A stretch of 64,000 nucleotides of DNA from Planctomycetota bacterium (GCA_013285505.1 CP053450.1:2216796-2280795); one strand, 5' to 3'. Positions 29,665 through 38,094 are shown, numbered from the stretch's first letter. Notes: generated by a model from the letters alone, not told the origin. Numbers and translations: made by a program.

Positions 29665-30339
29665 CTACTGCGCTGCCCGCACCGCGGCGATCACCTCATC
29701 GGCATCGGCACGCTGCTTGTAGTCCCAGTCCGCCCAGGCGTACCGCACGATGCCCTCGCTGTCGATGACGAAGGTGCCGGGTGCCGGGAGGCTCCACGTT
29801 CCGCTGGAATTGCTGGTCTCTAGGTCGATGCCGTAGCCCTTGTATTTCGTCTTGGTGCCAGCGTCGAGGTCGAAGTAGACCCGGTAGGCCTTGGCCGCGG
29901 CCATCGTGGTGTCTGAGTAGATGTCCATGCCGAGTTCGTGCTTGGTGGCGGTCTTGGTGGCGTTGTCGGGCGACTCGGCGGTGATGGCGAGCAGGCGTCC
30001 GCCGGCCTCGGCGAGCTCGGCCTCGCGGCCCTGCCACTCGGCGAGCTGACGCGTGCAGTAGGGGCACCAGCCGCCCCGGTAGAACGTCACCACCACCGGC
30101 CCGTCGGCGTAGAGGCTCGCCAGTGAAACCTGCTGCCCGTCGCGGGCCTGGATCATCGCGTCCGGGGCGCGTTCGCCAACAGTGAGCCCGGGGCCCGTGT
30201 GCGCCGTGCCCTCGTCCGAATCGCTGCTCTCTGCAGAGGAGGCGGCGCTGGATTGGGTCTCGGTCGTCTGGCAGCCGCCCGCGGCGAGAGCGAGAGCGAG
30301 GGCAACAGGGGCGGCGGCAGCGGTGGTCGATCGACGCAT
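29665..30339 (-). CDS. Peroxiredoxin-like (AhpC/TSA) lipoprotein
   Basis: A 224-residue lipoprotein with lipobox 'LAAGGC' and a Ser-rich linker. A thioredoxin-fold peroxiredoxin-like domain follows: '[20 protein letters not shown]', then '[13 protein letters not shown]', with a CxxC in place of the single peroxidatic Cys of classical Prx, and '[19 protein letters not shown]' near the end. Likely role: reduction of peroxides or thiol exchange outside the inner membrane. Two ATGs are possible; 30339 is chosen because GGAG has proper spacing to it, while it abuts the ATG at 30345. Confidence 0.88.
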   Translation of the reverse strand: MRRSTTAAAAPVALALALAAGGCQTTETQSSAASSAESSDSDEGTAHTGPGLTVGERAPDAMIQARDGQQVSLASLYADGPVVVTFYRGGWCPYCTRQLAEWQGREAELAEAGGRLLAITAESPDNATKTATKHELGMDIYSDTTMAAAKAYRVYFDLDAGTKTKYKGYGIDLETSNSSGTWSLPAPGTFVIDSEGIVRYAWADWDYKQRADADEVIAAVRAAQ

Positions 30340-30491
30340 AGTCATCTCCGTGTGGTGAGGTTTTTATCCTCGGTGTGGCAGGTGAACGCCGGCCCGCGTC
30401 CGGCTATTCCGGTTGGCCGAGATCCAGCCGAACTGCGCGCGCAAAACGCTCGCTCGCGCCTTGGGGTGATTGTTGCGTGCGTATCGAGCGG

Positions 30492-31406
30492 CTACCGGCT
30501 GTACCGTTCGCCCGCTTCCACGGCGATCGGCAGACGATTCCCGGCCGGCGGGAGCGGGCAGGTCGCAAATGCGCTCATCGAGCAGATCGGGTTGTGCGCC
30601 TTGTTGAAGTCCAGCTCGACGGAGCCATCGTCGCCGATGGGGTCCGCGTCGAGAAAGCGGCCCGCCCCGTAGGTCTGCCGGCCGTTGGTGGTGTCGCCAA
30701 AGACGAAGAAGAGCGAACCGTCCGAATTGACGGTCGGGCGCAATCGGTGGGTCTGGCCATCCAGGACGAACTCCAGTGCGCCGGGGCACGGTGAGGTCTC
30801 GATCTGCCCGAGCACGTTGGTGATCGCGAGGGTCGCACCGGGCTCGGGGATGAGCGTCGCGGTCACGCGCCACCGCGGATCGACCGGGAAGCGGTCGATG
30901 CCGTTGAACTCGCGGAGCGTGGCGCTGTCGCGGTCCTTGGTGCGCAGGAACAACTCGCCGCCGCGCTCGATGACCTGCAGGCTCGCGTTCCCGCTCGTCA
31001 GGATGGTGGGGGGGCCGCCGGCGTCGGAACGCATCGTGACGGTGCCGATCGGTGCCCCGTTCCCGTCGCCGCGGATCGCGACCGGCGCGCCGCCCTCGGC
31101 CGCGAACTCGACGCCGTCCGATGTGACCGTGAGTACCCCGGTTCGCGGCGTGGCTGCGCCGGGCAGCACGATGTCGTTCTCCGCGGCGGCCCCGAGCGAG
31201 TACGTCCCGGGGGTCAGCCGGTGCAGACCCGACAGTGTCAGCCAGCCGGTCTCCGAACGCAGGCCGGCCACACGTTCGGCGTGCCAGGCGTCGATCTCGG
31301 TCGTATACGCGGTCTCACGCACGCGGGCACCTCCGTCGGATGCGCAGCCTGACAACACAACCGCGGACAACACAGCGGGCCACAGCAGCACAGCGAGTCG
31401 ATTCAT
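30492..31406 (-). CDS. DUF1684 lipoprotein
   Basis: A 304-residue lipoprotein (lipobox 'VVLSGC'). The family is clear from 'WHAERVAGLRSETGWLTLSGLHRLTPG' at the N-terminus and 'LDFNKAHNPICSMSAFATCPLPPAGNRLPIAVEAGE' blocks at the C-terminus, which are typical of DUF1684. The middle is predicted to be all-beta. Function unknown. It lies 150 bp upstream of the peroxiredoxin-like lipoprotein on the same strand. Confidence 0.9.
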   Translation of the reverse strand: MNRLAVLLWPAVLSAVVLSGCASDGGARVRETAYTTEIDAWHAERVAGLRSETGWLTLSGLHRLTPGTYSLGAAAENDIVLPGAATPRTGVLTVTSDGVEFAAEGGAPVAIRGDGNGAPIGTVTMRSDAGGPPTILTSGNASLQVIERGGELFLRTKDRDSATLREFNGIDRFPVDPRWRVTATLIPEPGATLAITNVLGQIETSPCPGALEFVLDGQTHRLRPTVNSDGSLFFVFGDTTNGRQTYGAGRFLDADPIGDDGSVELDFNKAHNPICSMSAFATCPLPPAGNRLPIAVEAGERYSR

Positions 31407-31478
31407 CTCGGCATCGTACCGTGAACCGGCACCGGGGGAGTCCGGTCGCGGCGGCGGATCAGGCGAAAGCGGCGTGGC

Positions 31479-31907
31479 TCAGCCGACAAGCCTCGAGGAC
31501 ATCGAGGACGCCATCCGTGTGGCTGCGAGCACGAAGTATCGGTGCGCCTCGGGGCGGATCACGGCACCGACGGCCCGCTCCCACAGCCCAAGCCATCTTG
31601 CGAAGTGCTCGTGTGTGAGTCCCGGGAGAGGCTGGTGCGCTTCGATGGGACGGCCCGAGTACCTGCCCGTGTGCAGCACCACCGTGGACCAGAACGCGTA
31701 CATCTTGGGCAGGTGGAGCGACCAGTCGGCGACATGGCGGTGGAAGATCGGTCCGAGCAGATCGTCGTCACGGACCGACGCATAGAACGTGTCGACCAGC
31801 GTCTCGATGTCCGACTCGGAGACCAGCCCGGCGACGCTCGATCCCGCCAGAGGTTCGGTCAGCGGGAGAGGGTGTGCGATCTCGGTTGGCTCGTTCGGTG
31901 CTTCCAT
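31479..31907 (-). CDS. Group III truncated haemoglobin
   Basis: A 142-residue 2/2 globin. The start at 31907 has the SD sequence GGAGAGGAAG. Class III marks are 'LVDTFYASVRDDDLLGPIFH', 'DWSLHLPKMYAFWSTVVLHTGRYSGRP' and 'HEHFARWLGLW', with the proximal His in 'HEHF'. Members bind O2 and NO, and those studied are linked to nitrosative stress or micro-oxic life. It is the third gene of a compact unit behind a MarR-type regulator and a thioredoxin-like protein (118 bp downstream of the latter). Confidence 0.92.
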   Translation of the reverse strand: MEAPNEPTEIAHPLPLTEPLAGSSVAGLVSESDIETLVDTFYASVRDDDLLGPIFHRHVADWSLHLPKMYAFWSTVVLHTGRYSGRPIEAHQPLPGLTHEHFARWLGLWERAVGAVIRPEAHRYFVLAATRMASSMSSRLVG

Positions 31908-32025
31908 TCGACTTCCTCTCCTGACCGGCGGTGGTCTCGGCATGATGTGCGGCGCCGGAATCGACCCGGAACGGCCGCGTCGAGTGTGGCCGTTCCGGAT
32001 CGTGCCGGGTCGGTGGCCCGAGCGG

Positions 32026-32265
32026 TCAGGCCTTGAGCGCTGCCAAGTCGGCGCCGTGGTTGATGTGGTAGACCTGCCCCCCGATGACCATCGCGGGCAC
32101 AGACTTCACTCCCGCACGCTCGGCCTCTTCGACGCGGGACTTCTCCTGGCCGAGATGCACGATATCGACCTTGAACTTGGCGGGATCGAGGCTCTCGGCC
32201 AGCCCCTGCTCGGCGGCGACACAGACGGGGCAACCGGCGTGATAGAACGTCGCGGTCGTGCTCAT
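32026..32265 (-). CDS. Small thioredoxin/glutaredoxin-like protein
   Basis: A 79-residue thioredoxin-fold protein with the redox pair CPVC at the start of helix 1 ('FYHAGCPVC') and a cis-Pro segment ('KSVPAMVIGG'). The start has a strong SD sequence (AAAGGAGA). Its ATG overlaps the stop of the MarR-type gene (ATGA), so translation is coupled. A role as a thiol reductant for the regulator or for the haemoglobin pathway is inference from the operon. Confidence 0.85.
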   Translation of the reverse strand: MSTTATFYHAGCPVCVAAEQGLAESLDPAKFKVDIVHLGQEKSRVEEAERAGVKSVPAMVIGGQVYHINHGADLAALKA

Positions 32266-33005
32266 GACGGATCTCCTTTGGACGGGGTGTGGGACGGTTG
32301 GCCACCCGCTCGCGGGCCGTGCCTTCGGGCCGGGCCCTTCGAATCGAGCGGGGTGCCGTTGAGAAAGACGTTCCAGAGAACCGGCTGGATTTCGGCTGCG
32401 GCCGGTTCCATCTCGTCGCAATCGATGCGCAGATCGGTATCGCCGATCGGCGCGTCGATGAATTGGCAGTGATGCGGCTTGGGCTGGCCCGGATACTCGT
32501 TGGGGCGGAAGTAGCGGCATCCGACGCACATACGGGCGGTCGGCACCGCCCCCTGTTCCTGCAGCGCACGGACCATGCCGACCAGGCCGCGGAGCAGTCC
32601 CGCCTGTTCACTCCCTGGCAGCGCGCCGATCGCGTGGAGCATCGCGTCCGGCCACTTGGCGGCCTGCTCGGCCTCCTGCTTGCCGGGCGCGGTCAGCGTG
32701 AGCACGATCGCGCGGCCGTCCGCCTCGTCGGCCTGTTTGGCCACGAGCCCCTTGGCGACCAGCGTCGAGATCGCGCCGCTGGCGGTCCCCACCGTGACTG
32801 CGAGCTGCCGGGCGATGGCCTTGACCCCGAGCGGCGACGTGCTGCCGCCGAGGATGGCGAGGATCTGCGCCTGGGTCGGGGTGAGGCCTCGCGTCCCCGC
32901 GGCCCGCCACGCCTCGTGGCGCATGACCAGCGAGAGCTTGGCGAGCCCGGCCATGATCCGTTCGCCGGGGTCGAGAGCGTCGGTCGTGGGTGGTCGGGCA
33001 GGCAT
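32262..33005 (-). CDS. MarR-type regulator with Cys-rich C-terminal domain
   Basis: A 247-residue protein. Residues about 15-145 are a MarR winged helix ('LTPTQAQILAILGG', 'VKAIARQLAVTVGTASGAISTLVAKGLVAKQ', 'DGRAIVLTLTAPGK'). Then comes a conserved extra domain with CxxC ('CVGCRYFRP'), 'HHC' and a final Cys in 'LRIDCDEM' (about residues 159-200), suited to bind a metal or Fe-S cluster or to sense thiol oxidants. The tail is disordered. It is the first gene of the MarR/thioredoxin-like/haemoglobin unit and very likely controls it from the operator at 33009-33033. It is divergent from the fur-type gene. The ATG at 33005 has no SD sequence and lies close to the -10 box, so the mRNA may be leaderless. 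Confidence 0.85.
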   Translation of the reverse strand: MPARPPTTDALDPGERIMAGLAKLSLVMRHEAWRAAGTRGLTPTQAQILAILGGSTSPLGVKAIARQLAVTVGTASGAISTLVAKGLVAKQADEADGRAIVLTLTAPGKQEAEQAAKWPDAMLHAIGALPGSEQAGLLRGLVGMVRALQEQGAVPTARMCVGCRYFRPNEYPGQPKPHHCQFIDAPIGDTDLRIDCDEMEPAAAEIQPVLWNVFLNGTPLDSKGPARRHGPRAGGQPSHTPSKGDPS

Positions 33006-33008
33006 GGG

Positions 33009-33038
33009 GATATAGTATGGACTTCAAACTATATGTCA
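33009..33038 (-). promoter_or_regulatory. Promoter and overlapping inverted-repeat operator of the MarR unit
   Basis: On the minus strand, TTGACA (complement of 33033-33038) is a perfect -35 box, and TACTAT lies 16-17 bp later. Perfect 7-bp inverted arms ATATAGT (33009-33015) and ACTATAT (33027-33033) with an 11-bp spacer span the space between the boxes. The start codon follows within six bases of the -10 box. A repressor bound here would block RNA polymerase. Confidence 0.7.
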
Positions 33039-33124
33039 ATCGCACGGACCGAGTGGTTTGCTGCTTGGTGTCATTCCTGATCCGTGCCCGGTGCTCGTTG
33101 ACTTCGTGTGGAATTGCCGCACAA

Positions 33125-33139
33125 TGACAAGGATTCTCA
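33125..33139 (+). promoter_or_regulatory. Candidate Fur/PerR-type box
   Basis: The 15-base sequence TGACAAGGATTCTCA reads TGAGAATCCTTGTCA on the other strand. Five of seven positions of its arms are symmetric, and it resembles the 7-1-7 Fur consensus (TGATAATCATTATCA). It lies 36 bp before the start of the fur-type gene, as expected for autoregulation. Confidence 0.45.
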
Positions 33140-33175
33140 ATAACGGTTGCACGAGCAGACGCAGGAGACGCCAGA

Positions 33176-33559
33176 GTGGAAACCCGTCGCACCAAGCAGC
33201 AGCAGTCCATCCGGGAGGTGCTCGCCGAGGCCGGGCGTCCCATGTCGGTGCAGGAGGTGTTCGACGCGGCCCTGACGTCGGTGCCGACCATCGGCCTCAG
33301 CACTGTCTACCGCACGATCCGCAGGCTGGCTGAGCAGGGCGAGATCGCGGCCGTCGCGGTGCCGGGGCAGCCCGATCGATACGAGCTGGCCGATGTCGCG
33401 GCGACCCATCATCACCACTTCCACTGCACCGAGTGCGACCGGGTGTTCGACGTTCGCGGGTGTGTGGGGGGGCTCGACCGCATGCTCCCGCCGGGCTTCA
33501 AGCTTCGAGGGCACGAACTCACCCTGAGCGGGGTCTGCGGCGGGTGCGCGGCTCGATAG
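33176..33559 (+). CDS. Fur-family transcriptional regulator
   Basis: A 127-residue Fur-superfamily repressor starting at GTG 33176. The N-terminal winged helix has 'RPMSVQEVFDAAL' and 'IGLSTVYRTIRRLAEQGEI'. The dimer/metal domain has 'DRYELADVAATHHHHFHCTECDRVFDV' with the His-rich metal site and the first CxxC, and ends in a second pair 'CGGC'. The four Cys form the structural zinc site. Whether it senses iron, peroxide or zinc is not settled. The gene is short-tailed and divergent from the MarR unit, sharing a 170-bp regulatory region. Confidence 0.9.
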   Translation: METRRTKQQQSIREVLAEAGRPMSVQEVFDAALTSVPTIGLSTVYRTIRRLAEQGEIAAVAVPGQPDRYELADVAATHHHHFHCTECDRVFDVRGCVGGLDRMLPPGFKLRGHELTLSGVCGGCAAR

Positions 33560-33607
33560 GCGGCCGCGGCTGCCGATTAGGACCCCGGCGAGCCCTGATC
33601 AGCGCGG

Positions 33608-33643
33608 GCAAAAAAGGAGGACGCCCCGGCCGGGCGGGGCGTC
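33608..33643 (-). terminator. Intrinsic terminator of tRNA-Ser(GCT)
   Basis: A 9-bp stem (33620-33628 with 33635-33643) has a 6-base loop. On the minus strand it is followed by CCTCC and six T (A run 33610-33615). It is 11 bp behind the tRNA and may also serve the fur-type gene from the other side. Confidence 0.8.
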
Positions 33644-33653
33644 TCGCAGGAAG

Positions 33654-33743
33654 CGGAGAGGATGGGATTCGAACCCACGATACAGGTTATACCCGTATAA
33701 CGGTTTAGCAAACCGTCGCCTTCAGCCGCTCGGCCACCTCTCC
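33654..33743 (-). tRNA. tRNA-Ser (GCT)
   Basis: A class II tRNA with the acceptor stem GGAGAGG/CCTCTCC, discriminator G at 33654, and a serine-type long variable arm (TATACGGGTATA). The anticodon loop TTGCTAA gives GCT, and the T loop is TTCGAAT. CCA is not encoded. Confidence 0.95.
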
Positions 33744-33920
33744 AACACGGGCCCGAATCCGGGCTCGGTTGTGCGCGAAGCATATCCCCCACGGAGCGGC
33801 GGTGCAAAGCCGCGGCTGAGGCTCTTGCGTGCCTCAGGTCGGGGTGTGGGCCCGGGCGATTGCCTCTGGGGCAGCGGCGGGGGCTCAATTCTGTGCGTGC
33901 GGTGGGGAGGCGGATCGAGA

Positions 33921-34205
33921 TCAGCCGGCGCGTTCGTCGCGCTCGGTATCGCCGTTGGCCTCGATCAAGCGGCGGAGGTACTGGTTCTCGCGGCGGGTCG
34001 CCTCGAGGTCGAAGACGAGGTACTTGACGCTCAGCCGGAGGTGGTCCAACGACTCCTGCAGTTCGGCCAGGGTGGTCCGCATCTTCTCGTGGCGGTTCCG
34101 TGTGTCGTGCGCGAACCGTTCGATCCTGGAGCGGTCTTCGGCGGTGAGGCCCTCGATGTTGTCGAGGACTTTGGCAAGCTGGGCGTCGGTGTGGGGGTCG
34201 TTCAT
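33921..34205 (-). CDS. Small coiled-coil protein of unknown function
   Basis: A 94-residue hydrophilic protein starting at ATG 34205 behind GGAAGGA. Residues 10-35 form a charged helix, and about 36-88 are a heptad-rich coiled coil with many Leu ('LAELQESLDHLRLSVKYLVFDLEATRRENQYLRRLIE'-type spacing). No signal or membrane segment. I do not recognise a family. It lies about 205 bp downstream of the DUF3553-like gene on the same strand. The stretch 33744-33920 between it and the tRNA holds no gene. Confidence 0.7.
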   Translation of the reverse strand: MNDPHTDAQLAKVLDNIEGLTAEDRSRIERFAHDTRNRHEKMRTTLAELQESLDHLRLSVKYLVFDLEATRRENQYLRRLIEANGDTERDERAG

Positions 34206-34410
34206 CGTGGTCCTTCCAGATCTGGAGGCGCTGTCGCCATGGTGTCTGGGGAGGCACGATGCAACGGTGGGGCCGCGGGACTGGCACGGGCCCAGACGAT
34301 CGATACGTCCGAGAATAAGGGCGATCATGCTGCCTGCGAGGCGTGTCCGCGGCGGGTGTTTGCCCAGTTTGCCCAGCCGGATCGCCGTCTGTGCCGCGTG
34401 TTGCGTGGAG

Positions 34411-35013
34411 TCACCGTTCGGTGAGCATGCGCGTCAACATGTCGCGGACGGCGGGAGTCACTCTGGTGCCGAGGCCGGAGAGGGCGGCGGGCTCCTCTCG
34501 CCGTGCCAGTCGGACCAGCCCGCGGAGGTGCTCATCGAGGAGTGTGCGGAAGCGGGCGAACGCCTCTTCCAGATCAGACCGGCTGAAGACGGAGAGCGGG
34601 TCGGCCAGACCGGTCTGCGCCGCGGCCCAGTCGAGGAGGAGCTTTCCGGACGGTTCGAACCGGTAGAGCGCGGCGGTGGCTTCGAGCCGGGTCACCAGCG
34701 GGCGGAACGGGTCTGACGCGGCGTCGGGGATCTCGCGGAGGGCCTGGAGGAGCTCGGTCCGGTTCGGTGCTGCGGGGGTGTCTGGCCCGGCCGCGGCCCG
34801 GGAGGCTCCCACGGGTACCGAGCCGGGTGCGACGAGGGTGGCGACGGCGGTGGAGATGTTCTTGGTTCCCGCCCGGTCGAACCGGATCGAGAGGCGCTGG
34901 GCGTCCTTGCCGTCCTGGCGGATCGACGTCGCCGCGAGCACGAGCCCCGTGCCCCACTCGGGCCGAAGGCTGTGGATGAGGCGGTCCCCCGGCTGCCAGT
35001 GTTGGTCGGTCAT
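34411..35013 (-). CDS. DUF3553-like protein
   Basis: A 200-residue soluble protein. The N-terminal 60 residues fit the DUF3553 pattern, a small SH3-like barrel ('WQPGDRLIHSLRPEWGTGLVLAA...LSIRFDRAGTKNIS'), also seen as a nucleic-acid-linked module. A Pro/Ala linker and a helical domain of about 110 residues follow. Function unknown. It is divergent from rpoZ with 183 bp between, which contains a TACTAT -10-like box at 35129-35134. Confidence 0.7.
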   Translation of the reverse strand: MTDQHWQPGDRLIHSLRPEWGTGLVLAATSIRQDGKDAQRLSIRFDRAGTKNISTAVATLVAPGSVPVGASRAAAGPDTPAAPNRTELLQALREIPDAASDPFRPLVTRLEATAALYRFEPSGKLLLDWAAAQTGLADPLSVFSRSDLEEAFARFRTLLDEHLRGLVRLARREEPAALSGLGTRVTPAVRDMLTRMLTER

Positions 35014-35196
35014 TCTCGGATTCCTCCCCTGCCGCGTATGCTGATCCGCGTGCCGCTGCGGGCGGGCGATGCGAAGGGGCCTCGTTGTCCTGTGGGATCG
35101 GCGGCGTGTCCCCGCCGCTGTCGGTGCCTACTATAGAGGTCCACACACCGCCCGGACGCCGGGCGGGGGGTTGTTCGGGAACAAACAGGGTGCCCC

Positions 35197-35445
35197 ATGA
35201 TTCAAGCGCTCAAGAGCGACGATCTCATCACCAAGGCCGGCGGCCGGTTCAAGCTCTGCACGCTGATCCAGCGTCGCCTCGGCCAGCTCATGGACGGTGC
35301 ACGCCCCCTCGTGGAGCGTGACGGCCGTTCGGATCTGGAACTGGTCATGGAGGAGATCCTCCAGGACAAGATCAGCCTCGGATGGCTGCAGGACGCACCG
35401 GCCGACGAGAGCGCTGCCGCGGCCGACGACGGCGCGCTGCTCTGA
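35197..35445 (+). CDS. rpoZ: DNA-directed RNA polymerase omega subunit-like
   Basis: An 82-residue protein with the omega core: 'LITKAGGRFKLCTLIQRRLGQLMDGARPLV', a short helix and an acidic Ala/Asp-rich tail. It has the small size of omega, and the gene lies 37 bp before coaC; rpoZ next to coaBC is a widespread arrangement, which supports the call. It assists assembly of the beta' subunit. Confidence 0.82.
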   Translation: MIQALKSDDLITKAGGRFKLCTLIQRRLGQLMDGARPLVERDGRSDLELVMEEILQDKISLGWLQDAPADESAAAADDGALL

Positions 35446-35482
35446 TCTCCGTTCCGCATCGCAAGTTTGAGGTAGAGAACCG

Positions 35483-36049
35483 ATGGCGCTGAAAGAACGG
35501 CGTGTGCTTGTCGGCGTGACCGGCGGCATCGCGGCCTACAAGACGGCGACGGTGGTCAGCAGGCTTGCGCAGCGAGGCGTCAATGTCACGGTCGCGATGA
35601 CCGAGAGCGCCACGCGGTTTGTTACGCCGCTGACGTTCCAGGCGCTTTCGGGCAGGCCGGTCTACACGACCCCGTGGGAACATGTCGAGTCTCACGACCC
35701 GCAGCACATCTCGCTGGCGGAGTCTCTGGACGCGGCCCTGATCGCGCCGGCGACGATGGACTGCCTGGCGCGGCTGGCGTCGGGCCGCACGCAGGACGTG
35801 ATCTCGCTGATCATGAGCGCGGTGGACCCGAAGCGGACGCCGGTGCTGCTCGCCCCTGCCATGAACAGCACCATGTGGGCGCAAGCCTCGACCCAGCGGA
35901 ACGTCGCGACGCTCGTGGCCGATGGGTTCCGGTTCATCGGGCCCGGAGACGGCTGGCAGGCCTGCCGGCGCGTGGGGCCCGGGCGGATGAGCGAGCCGGA
36001 GGAGATCCTCGAGTCGCTCACGGGGTTGTTGCCGGACTTGGCGGGGTGA
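35483..36049 (+). CDS. coaC: Phosphopantothenoylcysteine decarboxylase (CoaC, flavoprotein)
   Basis: FMN-dependent decarboxylation in coenzyme A synthesis. The 188-residue protein has 'VLVGVTGGIAAYKTATVVSRL', the active His in 'DPQHISLAES', 'LIAPATMDCLARLASG', the substrate motif 'LAPAMNSTMW' and the active Cys in 'GWQACRRVGPGRM'. It is only the decarboxylase half: the CoaB ligase domain found in most bacterial CoaBC fusions is absent and must be encoded elsewhere. It follows rpoZ closely and is probably co-transcribed. Confidence 0.92.
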   Translation: MALKERRVLVGVTGGIAAYKTATVVSRLAQRGVNVTVAMTESATRFVTPLTFQALSGRPVYTTPWEHVESHDPQHISLAESLDAALIAPATMDCLARLASGRTQDVISLIMSAVDPKRTPVLLAPAMNSTMWAQASTQRNVATLVADGFRFIGPGDGWQACRRVGPGRMSEPEEILESLTGLLPDLAG

Positions 36050-36102
36050 GCGGGGACGGGCTCGCCCGGGGCGGGATTGGCGGTTACACTACTGCCCCAT
36101 TC

Positions 36103-36190
36103 GGAGAGGTGCCAGAGCGGTTGAATGGGCCGGTTTCGAAAACCGGTGTGGCGCTTTGCGTCACCGGGGGTTCGAATCCCCCCCTCTCCG
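36103..36190 (+). tRNA. tRNA-Ser (CGA)
   Basis: A class II tRNA with the acceptor stem GGAGAGG/CCTCTCC, discriminator G at 36190, anticodon loop TTCGAAA giving CGA, a serine-type long variable arm and T loop TTCGAAT. CCA is not encoded. Confidence 0.95.
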
Positions 36191-36371
36191 CTTTCTTCCC
36201 CGGACCGGCCCCCTCTCAGGCGGTCCCGCGTTGATTTCCCCGTCCAACTCGTCCCGGGCTGTTCGCCCGTTCCGTCGCTGAGTGCCGTCCACTAGTGGAT
36301 GTGATCTGCGGCGGCTTGCGGTACGCTCCGCGCCGTGTTCCGAATACTTCGAGGAACACGGAGAACTCTGC

Positions 36372-37955
36372 ATGGAACCAAGAGAGAGCCCCCCGCGGCC
36401 GGACCGCGCAGCGCTGGCCGACCGATTGCGTCGTCTGCCGCGCCAACTGGTTCGCCGGAGTCCGTTCGAGGGTGACATCCGGCCGACGCGGGTGCCGCTG
36501 ATCGCGTTCGGCTCCGGCAGACCTACCGCGCCGTTCCCGCACCCGTGGAACTATCACGAGCCCATCCGCATCCTTGAGTCGTTTTTCTGGAACGCCGACG
36601 CGGAAGAGGGCACGGGTCGGCACTGCCGGTTTCTCGAGGTTGCGGGGTTCGCACCGGTGCTGGTCGTCCGCGACCCCGGTCTTATCCGCGCGATCTCGAC
36701 CAAGACCGGGGCACAGGAGGGGCAGTTCGATCGCGACACGCTCCCGTCGGTCGGGATCGCCCGGGCGACCGGGCGGGACTCGCTTCTCTACGCCAACGGG
36801 CCGAGTTGGAAGCACCAGAAGAAGCTGTCCACGCCGCCGTTTGCCCGCACCACGCTGTTCCAGCCGGAGCAGTTCGGAGAGTTCGAGAAGACATTCCGGC
36901 AGACCGTGCGGTGCCGTCTCGGTGTGCTTGAGACGAAGCTCGACGAGACCGGTGCGCCCGTGCGTGTGCGCCTCGAGCCCGAGATCAAGGCGGTGATGCT
37001 CGAGATGCTGGTCAACAACTTCTTCGGGGCGGATGTTCCCTATGAGGAGATCAGGCAGCGATACGTGCCCGCTCTTGAGCACGTGATCGATCACATCGTG
37101 ACCGACACGGTGGTCAACAAGCTCGGGATCCCGCTCCGGGTGATGCCCCGCGTCACCCGCGGCATCGCCCGGGCCAAGGAGGCCCGGGCGGTGTTTGAGG
37201 CACTCACCGACCTCGCGCTGGCCTCACGGGGCAGCGGCGGGGGGCTCTGGGCCCAGTTCAATTCCGATGCGTCGGACGCTGCGCTGCGGAGCAACATCCG
37301 CGTGTTCCTGGCCGGTGCGCTCGAGGCCACCACCTCGTACGCGAGCTGGGCGGTCGCCCACTTGGCACAGAACACCAGGGCGCAGGACCGTGTCTACGAC
37401 GAGGTGCGGCAGATCAGTACGTACACGCCGGACACGCTGCGGGCGGCGCCGTATCTGGGTCATGTGCTGGAGGAGACGCTCCGGCTCACACCTTCGCTCT
37501 ACTTCCATCCGCGCCGGGCGACGGCGGACACGTGGGTCGAGACCCTGTCTGGTCGGCGGCTCCACATCCCGAAGGGCAACAACATCCTGCTGGATGTGTG
37601 GCACGCGAACCGGCACGAGGACCATTGGGGGGTAGCTCGCACAGGGCACCCGGCGGGGGAGTTCGTCCCGGAGCGGTGGGAGGGGCTCGAGCGGTGCCCG
37701 CACGCCAAGGAGCTCCTGCATTTCGGGTTTGGCCATGGGCCGCGGTTCTGCCCGGGCAAACACCTCGGGCAGCTCGAGGTCGCGCTGGTGGTCGGTGCGA
37801 TCGTGCAGTTGTTCCGGTTCAGGGCTGTGACTCCGGACAATCCCGCCAAGGCCGGAGTATCAACGAAGCCCGCAGACGGGGTTCTGGTCGATCTGCAGCG
37901 ACGGGGCGAGAGCCCCGGCCGGACCGAGCCGACCTTGACCGAATCGGCTGATTGA
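36372..37955 (+). CDS. Cytochrome P450
   Basis: A 527-residue haem monooxygenase. The haem Cys lies in 'FGFGHGPRFCPGKHLGQLE' near residue 459, and the K-helix ExxR is 'EETLRLTP'. The I-helix has 'FLAGALEATTSYASW' (A/GGxD/ETT form) and the PERF-like 'PERW' follows. There is no N-terminal membrane anchor, so it is a soluble bacterial type. A redox partner is not encoded next to it. The start at ATG 36372 is a good fit to the family length. It is flanked by tRNA-Ser and a terminator hairpin, so it is probably a single-gene unit; substrate unknown. Confidence 0.92.
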   Translation: MEPRESPPRPDRAALADRLRRLPRQLVRRSPFEGDIRPTRVPLIAFGSGRPTAPFPHPWNYHEPIRILESFFWNADAEEGTGRHCRFLEVAGFAPVLVVRDPGLIRAISTKTGAQEGQFDRDTLPSVGIARATGRDSLLYANGPSWKHQKKLSTPPFARTTLFQPEQFGEFEKTFRQTVRCRLGVLETKLDETGAPVRVRLEPEIKAVMLEMLVNNFFGADVPYEEIRQRYVPALEHVIDHIVTDTVVNKLGIPLRVMPRVTRGIARAKEARAVFEALTDLALASRGSGGGLWAQFNSDASDAALRSNIRVFLAGALEATTSYASWAVAHLAQNTRAQDRVYDEVRQISTYTPDTLRAAPYLGHVLEETLRLTPSLYFHPRRATADTWVETLSGRRLHIPKGNNILLDVWHANRHEDHWGVARTGHPAGEFVPERWEGLERCPHAKELLHFGFGHGPRFCPGKHLGQLEVALVVGAIVQLFRFRAVTPDNPAKAGVSTKPADGVLVDLQRRGESPGRTEPTLTESAD

Positions 37956-38037
37956 GTTGTGTGCACGTTCGGGGTGGGATCAGGGGCATTGCAGAGGATC
38001 CCCCGCCGTCGCCGCCGCGAGTACCAGAAATGAGAAC

Positions 38038-38064
38038 GGGGCGGCCGCGTCACGCGACCGCCCC
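38038..38064 (-). terminator. Hairpin between the P450 and the giant exported protein
   Basis: A 12-bp stem with one mismatch (38038-38049 with 38053-38064) and TCA loop lies 31 bp behind the stop of the minus-strand giant gene, which ends at 38095. A moderately T-rich stretch follows on the minus strand. It could also terminate the P450 transcript. Confidence 0.55.
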
Positions 38065-38094
38065 GCCGAGAGCGCTTTCCGATTTACCCTTCGG

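Noticed and set aside
33654..36190. Two tRNA-Ser genes near a P450 gene as possible integration sites.
   Set aside because: No integrase, no direct repeat of a tRNA 3' end and no change in gene style around them was seen.
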